Part shown: positions 59,735 to 64,000 of the stretch, in pieces | How positions within the stretch are numbered: position 1 is the stretch's first letter | Layout: each line of letters starts with the position of its first letter | Origin: Pomphorhynchus laevis | Lineage: Eukaryota > Acanthocephala > Palaeacanthocephala > Echinorhynchida > Pomphorhynchidae | DNA length: 64,000 bases | Direction of reading: 5' to 3' | NCBI GenBank assembly: GCA_012934845.2 | Contig: WNNJ02000628.1 | Span: forward strand, 1 to 64,000 | The notes under the pieces: generated by a model | What the model was told of the DNA's origin: nothing | Seen by the model: the letters and a program-made list of their open reading frames with translations, nothing else | Databases searched by the model: none | Made by a program: the position numbers and the translations under genes

Positions 59735-60606
59735 TCAGTCTCTCCGTGATTATCATCTTGCTATTCGCCGGTTTCATCCCAAACTACTACGTACCAAATG
59801 CAACTCCTTCTGACAACATAAAATCATTACTTCGTCAAACTCTAAGTCTCTCTGGCATACTTTTAACTCAATACTTGCTCGCTCTTCTTCGTCTTGCAAC
59901 ATCAATCCCCATGATTATTCGTCATTTCTCCAGACCCAAGTATTCATGTTGCTCTCTCACACCCCGTATCCATCCATAACATTTCACGGCAAGATGATGC
60001 CTCGCCTCATCCTGCCGGAACTCTTACATATTCTCGCTGTCTCACTGCCGAAGTTTCATATATCCTCATGTTTTTGCTTAACAAAACCTCACCTGACAAT
60101 CCCCTTCCTAGCCACAGACTTAAATACATATGATCATCGATATCCACATTCTCACCACCTTTCTTAACTTGTCCATCCACAGTCGTATCTTCCATTTAAT
60201 TCGTCCTACCCGTAAGAAATAATCGCTCGACCCCCTTCCTTCTAGCTATTGCTACATTTCGCTCATCCCTACTTTTTCTAGGTTTTTAAAACGTTTCATC
60301 TTAATACACATCAACATGTATCTCTCTTCATTCATTTTTTACCCTCTTATCCAATCCGCTTTCCACTCTAATCACCCCGCAGAAATCATCTTACTCTACG
60401 TTCCCAATTACTCCAACAACTACGGTCTCTGATCCTACGTCGTCGCCGCCATCCTCGCCTGGAATCAGCTCCCTCTCGACATCAGCCACGCTCCCTCCTT
60501 TATCACATTCAAATACCTCTTCCGTTCTCATCTTCTCGACACATGACTTAGATTTTTGTTTTTGTAAGCGTGCGCCGGCACGCATTTGTCACGTAAAAAT
60601 AAATCA
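59735..60606 (+). mobile_element. LINE family B, copy 5 (internally deleted), inside LINE A'
   Basis: Begins with the linker before RT (DYHLAIRRFHPKLL, SLWHTFNSILARSSSS), passes through early RT, then jumps to the C-terminal region (NYSNNYGL, WNQLPLDISHAPSF) and ends with the family hairpin GCGTGC-GCCG-GCACGC at 60568-60583 and AATAAATCATTTTTT. So it lacks most of the RT core. It interrupts LINE A' directly after its catalytic FADDF codons. Confidence 0.8.
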
Positions 60607-60811
60607 TTTTTTAACTATTGTCTGACATTATCAATGATATAGATAGTCTCTTCTTACAGGATGACTTAATCAAATACATAAATAATGCGACATTACAGGC
60701 ATGAAAACTAGATCCTATAGCGATGTGGCAGTTAGTTCATTCCGCATATGGCTACCAATCGCATTGCGTATCCTTACGTGAAATATCACATAGAGGTCAT
60801 TGTCTGACTGT

Positions 60812-60854
60812 ATGACCAGTGTTGCTAGACGGTTCGTCTAGCAACACTGGTCAT
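60812..60854. repeat. Perfect 20-bp inverted repeat with 3-nt spacer
   Basis: Arms ATGACCAGTGTTGCTAGACG (60812-60831) and its complement (60835-60854), spacer GTT. It lies in LINE-derived sequence and does not mark an element end. Confidence 0.9.
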
Positions 60855-61069
60855 TTTTTTGTAGTGTTAACTTGCCATTGCTGCCTAAATATTTAAAATG
60901 CGCTGCCTAGGGGAATTGCATATGCCTCCAACTTCTGCTCATTCAAGACATTAGTCAAACAATGGATCTTGAGTTTGAGGATGGATGCTTGGGACTATTT
61001 CAATAATTACATATGTAATTATTGGATCTGGATCAAAGAAAAAAGGATTTTTTTTGTTATTTCGCTAAC

Positions 61070-61142
61070 TTATGACTTTCGCTATCTTCAGAAAGTTACT
61101 GGATATGTAATTTTCTGAAGATGATAACAGAAGTTAGCGAAA
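61070..61142. repeat. Inverted pair of hammerhead-like motifs (M4 -, M5 +)
   Basis: M5 (61115-61142, +): CTGAAGA, TGATAAC-AGAA-GTTA, GCGAAATAT. M4 (61070-61091, -): CTGAAGA, then TAGC and GAAA, with a second GTTAGCGAAAT. The two share ATTTTCTGAAGAT and face each other around 61100, forming a fold-back. Confidence 0.65.
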
Positions 61143-61280
61143 TATCAAAAAATCTGATAATAAATACTATACCCACAATCTTCTTCCATTTCAAATATAT
61201 ATTATTACAGCAACGATATCAGGGCGTCAGCACCACGAAATAAATTCAACAGTGAAATTGTCGCAAATGACAAAGTCACC

Positions 61281-61306
61281 GTTTCGAGCTAGTTGGCTCT
61301 CATCAG
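61281..61306 (-). ncRNA. Hammerhead-like ribozyme core H1
   Basis: - strand: CTGATGA, GAGC-CAACTA-GCTC (4-bp stem II), GAAAC, then GGTGACTTTGTCATT (hairpin in the stem III position). Core bases match the hammerhead consensus CUGANGA...GAAA. Stem I and the cleavage triplet are not clear, so activity is uncertain. Confidence 0.55.
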
Positions 61307-61647
61307 TAGCTTGTACTCCTCACAACTGGATTGAAATTGGGAGAAAAGCTATACGGTGATTTGAAACAACAAAGGCTCCTTGTTCCCTTGCAAAGACTGG
61401 GGTTTGCAACTACAAATATTTACCCGTCTGCATTAAGCGCTGGAGAACCAAGCCCGTTGTGCTACAAAGATACACCCCAGTTGGATACTGGATAGTACAA
61501 TTTAGCACTACGATGCACTGCTGCTATGCATCACTATCAATAAATTTCCTCAAATGGAAATACTATTCGTGGAATCATTTAATATCAGGGCGTCAGCACC
61601 ACGAAATAAATTCAACAGTGAAATTGTCTCAAATGACAAAGTCACCG

Positions 61648-61673
61648 TTTCGAGCTAGTTGGCTCTCATCAGT
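61648..61673 (-). ncRNA. Hammerhead-like ribozyme core H2
   Basis: Same sequence as H1 in the middle copy of the fold-back; core and stem II identical. Confidence 0.5.
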
Positions 61674-61922
61674 AGCTTGTACTCCCCACAACTGGATTGA
61701 AGTTGGGAGAAAAGTTAACACACCAGTTGGCTACTATCCAGTAGCCAACTGGTGTGCATCTTTGTATGACAACGCGCTTGGTTCTCCAGCGCTTAATGCA
61801 GACGGGTAAATATTTACAGTTGCAAACCCCAGTCTTTGCAAGAGAACAAGGAGCCTTTGTTGTTTCAAATCACCGTATAGCTTTTCTCCCAACTTCAATC
61901 CAGTTGTGGGGAGTACAAGCTA

Positions 61923-61948
61923 CTGATGAGAGCCAACTAGCTCGAAAC
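61923..61948 (+). ncRNA. Hammerhead-like ribozyme core H3
   Basis: Same core as H1, on the + strand in the right arm, followed by GGTGACTTTGTCATTTGCG. Facing H1 and H2, it would be unavailable if the transcript folds on itself. Confidence 0.55.
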
Positions 61949-62104
61949 GGTGACTTTGTCATTTGCGACAATTTCACTGTTGAATTTATTTCGTGATGCT
62001 GACGCCCTGATATTAAATGATTCCACGAATAGTATTTCCATTTGAGGAAAATTATTTACAGCAACGATGAAGAAAATATCCTTTATTTGATAAAAAATTC
62101 TATA

Positions 62105-62132
62105 TTTCGATAGCTATTGCTATCATTATCAG
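62105..62132 (-). other. Hammerhead-like dispersed motif M3 (decayed)
   Basis: - strand: CTGATAA, TGATAGC-AAT-AGCTATC, GAAATATAGAATTTTTTATC. The core G is changed (CTGATAA instead of CTGATGA). It matches M1 and M2 over more than 60 bases. Confidence 0.55.
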
Positions 62133-62392
62133 GATTACAAAAAAAGTATTTCACAATTTGTTTCCCCCGTGTTTCCAACATTTATACAAAAATTCAAGCA
62201 TTGATGTGTCCCGCATTTCTACTTAAAAATAAAAGAAAATACCGAGAAACAAAAAATCATACACTCAAATTTTACACACATTTTAAAACAACAAAAAGAA
62301 AAAAAAACGACAGAATAATAAAACAAAATAAAATTAAAATCATAAAATAAGTGACAAAAAATACGAATTTAATAATAAAACAATTTTTGGCA

Positions 62393-62434
62393 CTGATGAG
62401 TCAAAATAATGACGAAACGGTACCTGGTATCGTT
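62393..62434 (+). ncRNA. Hammerhead-like ribozyme core H4
   Basis: CTGATGA, GTCA-AAATAA-TGAC (4-bp stem II, flush on both sides), GAAAC, then a 7-bp stem III: ACGGTAC / GTATCGT with a 3-nt loop and one G-T pair. This satisfies the core and two of three stems of a hammerhead. The base after the stem (T, giving GTT) is an allowed cleavage site, but no good stem I forms with the sequence on either side (TTTGGCA and TTTGTCG), only TGGCA with a more distant TGCCA. Confidence 0.6.
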
Positions 62435-62723
62435 TTGTCGATTCTTTAGTTGCTGCCACATCATACAAACATAAGTGACAAAAACATACGAATTAATAAT
62501 GAAAATAATGTAAAATTAAAGTAATTAATTATAATTTAATCTAAACCAAAACAAAATAATACAATTAGAAAAAACAAACAAATTGAAAAAATTAAAATAA
62601 TGCAATATTGGAATAATTAATTATAATTTAATTTAAAGTTGTATTCGGATTTATTATTTAGTATTGATTTAGGTTCTTTTAAATAAAATACGCTTCATAA
62701 ATAATGCGAGATAACAAGTAACT

Positions 62724-62990
62724 TTAAAATGATAAAATAGATGCATTTTTAAAATCAGCGGAATGATTTAAACTAACAAAATGCTGAGCAACAGCACTAG
62801 AATTGGTCCCTTTACGAACATTATAATTATGTTGTTTAATACGCTTAACCAAACCTTGACCGGTTTGACCAACATATACCTGTTCGCATTCTTTACAAGG
62901 TATTTTATAAACAATGGCATCTTTGTTAAAATCTGGTTTACGCTTAAAAATGTTGTGAAGTTTAGGTAATTTTCTGTTAAAAATGTGCAC
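62724..62990 (-). pseudogene. GIY-YIG endonuclease region of the Penelope-like element
   Basis: An open 88-residue piece with IVYKIPCKECEQVYVGQTGQ, LVKRIKQHNYNVRKG and VAQHFVSLNHSADF. VYVGQTG is the Y-V-G-x-T form of the second GIY-YIG motif, and the C-x-x-C before it and H...H after it follow the PLE version of the nuclease. In living elements it nicks target DNA for reverse transcription. Fossil. Confidence 0.85.
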
Positions 62991-63098
62991 TTGGTTAACA
63001 CAACTATTTTTTTATGTTATTGTTAATAAACTTTAAAAATATTGAATTCCACTTCAACAAAAGGTATTCCTATATGATGTATTCTTTTCTTAGGACCA

Positions 63099-63344
63099 TA
63101 TCTGTTCTAACTATCACTTAATTTGTGAAAAAAGGCTATCACAAATAATTTACTAAATTGTTTACCCATACTATATAAGATACATACAGATAAGCCTGCA
63201 ACGTAGGTAATGTGGGTATGTATCTTATCTTGTGTAATGTATGTAATCTGTATGTATCTTATATGGTATGGATAAACATAATTTAGTAAATTATGTGTAA
63301 TAGCCTTTTCTCTTTCACAAATTAAGTGATAGTTAGAACAGATA
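63099..63344. repeat. Inverted duplication inside the Penelope-like element
   Basis: TCTGTTCTAACTATCACTTA, ATTTGTGA, AAAGGCTAT, AATTTACTAAATT and ATAAGATACATACAGAT in the left arm (about 63099-63195) recur as the complement in the right arm (about 63239-63344). GATAAGC.TGCAACGTAGG also occurs directly at 63188 and 63341. A local fold-back has been added to the element. Confidence 0.75.
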
Positions 63345-64000
63345 AGCTTGCAACGTAGGCAATGTGACATAGCAGCGGAAATAAGCCAATTAGTTGGAAC
63401 GTTTGAAGTCCAAAAAACAATATCTGGCCCTGTACCAAATTTTGATAGACACATATTTGAAGTATAAAAGAATTAACCAGCTTAACTAAGATATCGAGAA
63501 AATGTATACCCACGTTAAATTCAGAAGAAACGCACCATTGAATTTGATAATCCTTAGAATTTAGCGTGTGGGTAAGGAAATCCTGTGTAACGCAATTTTT
63601 AGCAACCAAAAAACATCGTCAACATAACGAAACCACATGACAACTCTATCAATACTATTGACAAAAGAATCTTTTTTGTTCTTCTTTTATTAAAAACGAA
63701 CCTAATTTAATGCTTAATTATAAATCCGATTACAACCTTCAATTAAATTATAATTAATTATTCCAATATTACATTATTTTAATTTTTTAATTTGTTTGTT
63801 TTTTTATAATTGTATTATTATTTTGTTTTGGTTTAGACTAAATTATAATTTATTACTCTACTTTTAAATTATTTGTATTGTTAAATTCGTATTTTTTGTC
63901 ACTTATTTTATGATTTTAATTTTATTTTGTTTTATGATTCTGTCGTTTTTTTTCTTTCTTTTTGTTGTTTTAAAATGTGTGTAAAATTTGAGTGTATGAT

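Larger units (their letters stand above)
60607..61204 (+). other. Tail of LINE A' and spacer with fold-back structures
   Basis: 60607-60780 continues LINE A' after the catalytic box (NDIDSLFLQDDLIKYINNAT). Then come a perfect 20-bp inverted repeat at 60812-60854 and the inverted motif pair M4/M5. No gene. Confidence 0.5.
61205..62062. repeat. Large fold-back: three copies of one repeat, two - and one +
   Basis: CAGGGCGTCAGCACCACGAA starts a copy at about 61219 and another at 61586 (same direction); a third, inverted, copy ends near 62010, so left and right arms pair over about 250 bp. The centre has a 17-bp perfect inverted repeat (61719-61735 / 61740-61756). Each copy carries the hammerhead-like core H1-H3. 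The word ACAGCAACGAT is present at both outer ends (61207-61217 and 62056-62066). Apparent ORFs here (61459-61809, 61754-61996) read through the repeat and show no family signature. Confidence 0.85.
62263..64000 (-). mobile_element. Penelope-like element with inverted termini (runs off the window)
   Basis: Fossil PLE read on the - strand. It has the end of the RT (about 63609-63322, FNVGIHFLDILVKL) and a GIY-YIG nuclease region at 62990-62724. The outer sequences are inverted: 62263-62371 pairs with about 63886-64000, and 62505-62650 with about 63720-63860. Inverted terminal repeats are a known PLE arrangement. The segment 62372-62490 carries hammerhead-like core H4 and is flanked by a direct repeat of AAGTGACAAAAA.ATACGAATT (period 124 bp). 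The right part lies outside the window. Broken; moderate age. Confidence 0.8.

Noticed and set aside
61459-61996. Open frames of 80-116 residues in the fold-back at 61.46-62.0 kb as genes.
   Set aside because: They read through the repeat and the hammerhead-like core (the word ATDESQLARNGDF is a translation of the core). No family signature.
62117-62350. 77-residue + strand ORF as a gene.
   Set aside because: It spans the end of one repeat and the inverted terminus of the Penelope-like element; a lysine-rich translation of an A-rich strand.
1-64000. tRNA or rRNA genes.
   Set aside because: I looked for B-box-like GGTTCGAATCC and rRNA core words on both strands and saw none; a tRNAscan or Infernal run could still find a diverged one.

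Overview
The window looks like nuclear DNA of an AT-rich invertebrate animal. Two conserved genes are split by introns with normal GT/AG borders, and most of the rest is decayed non-LTR retrotransposons (LINEs), Penelope-like elements (PLEs), one DNA transposon and AT-rich spacer. I see no bacterial-style operons, tRNA, rRNA or CRISPR. The sequence does not allow a phylum-level call.

Two host genes are supported, both histone chaperones. A NAP1-family gene runs on the + strand (exons 33493-33634, 34800-35015, 35949-36539, 37770-37889; its first coding exon was not found). An SPT2/SPTY2D1-like gene runs on the - strand (exons 46333-45225, 44487-44410, 41720-41639; N-terminal exon not found). 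They are convergent, about 3.7 kb apart. The last SPT2 intron holds a same-strand, uninterrupted 408-residue ORF for a very basic, unrecognised protein. Its stop lies about 20 nt before the final SPT2 acceptor, so the two may share a 3' end.

Layout: 0-20 kb is a LINE graveyard. It has a full-length two-ORF element with CCHC knuckles (D1, 3.5-7.4 kb), several copies of a CR1/L2-like LINE with a conserved 3' hairpin (family B), and an older LINE (A) with two B copies inserted in opposite orientations. 20-25.6 kb is an unrecognised decayed stretch interrupted by a second full-length D element with a clear target-site duplication. 26-32 kb has PLE fragments, AT-rich repeats and an eight-copy array of a 224-bp satellite. 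32.8-46.3 kb holds the host genes, with LINE pieces in and between them. 46.4-57 kb is very AT-rich, with a Tc1/mariner/IS630-like relic bounded by a TA duplication and terminal inverted repeats, and a cluster of a roughly 390-bp dispersed repeat. 57-60.7 kb is another LINE interrupted by a B copy. 61-64 kb is a Penelope-like region with GIY-YIG sequence, inverted termini, a large fold-back and several hammerhead-ribozyme-like cores.

The points most worth checking are the hammerhead-like cores and a looser related motif scattered through the window, the ORF nested in the SPT2 intron, the conserved 3' hairpin of LINE family B, the homogeneous 224-bp satellite, and an unusual number of near-perfect inverted repeats with tiny spacers. 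All exon borders, domain names and repeat boundaries were read by eye; no database search was run.
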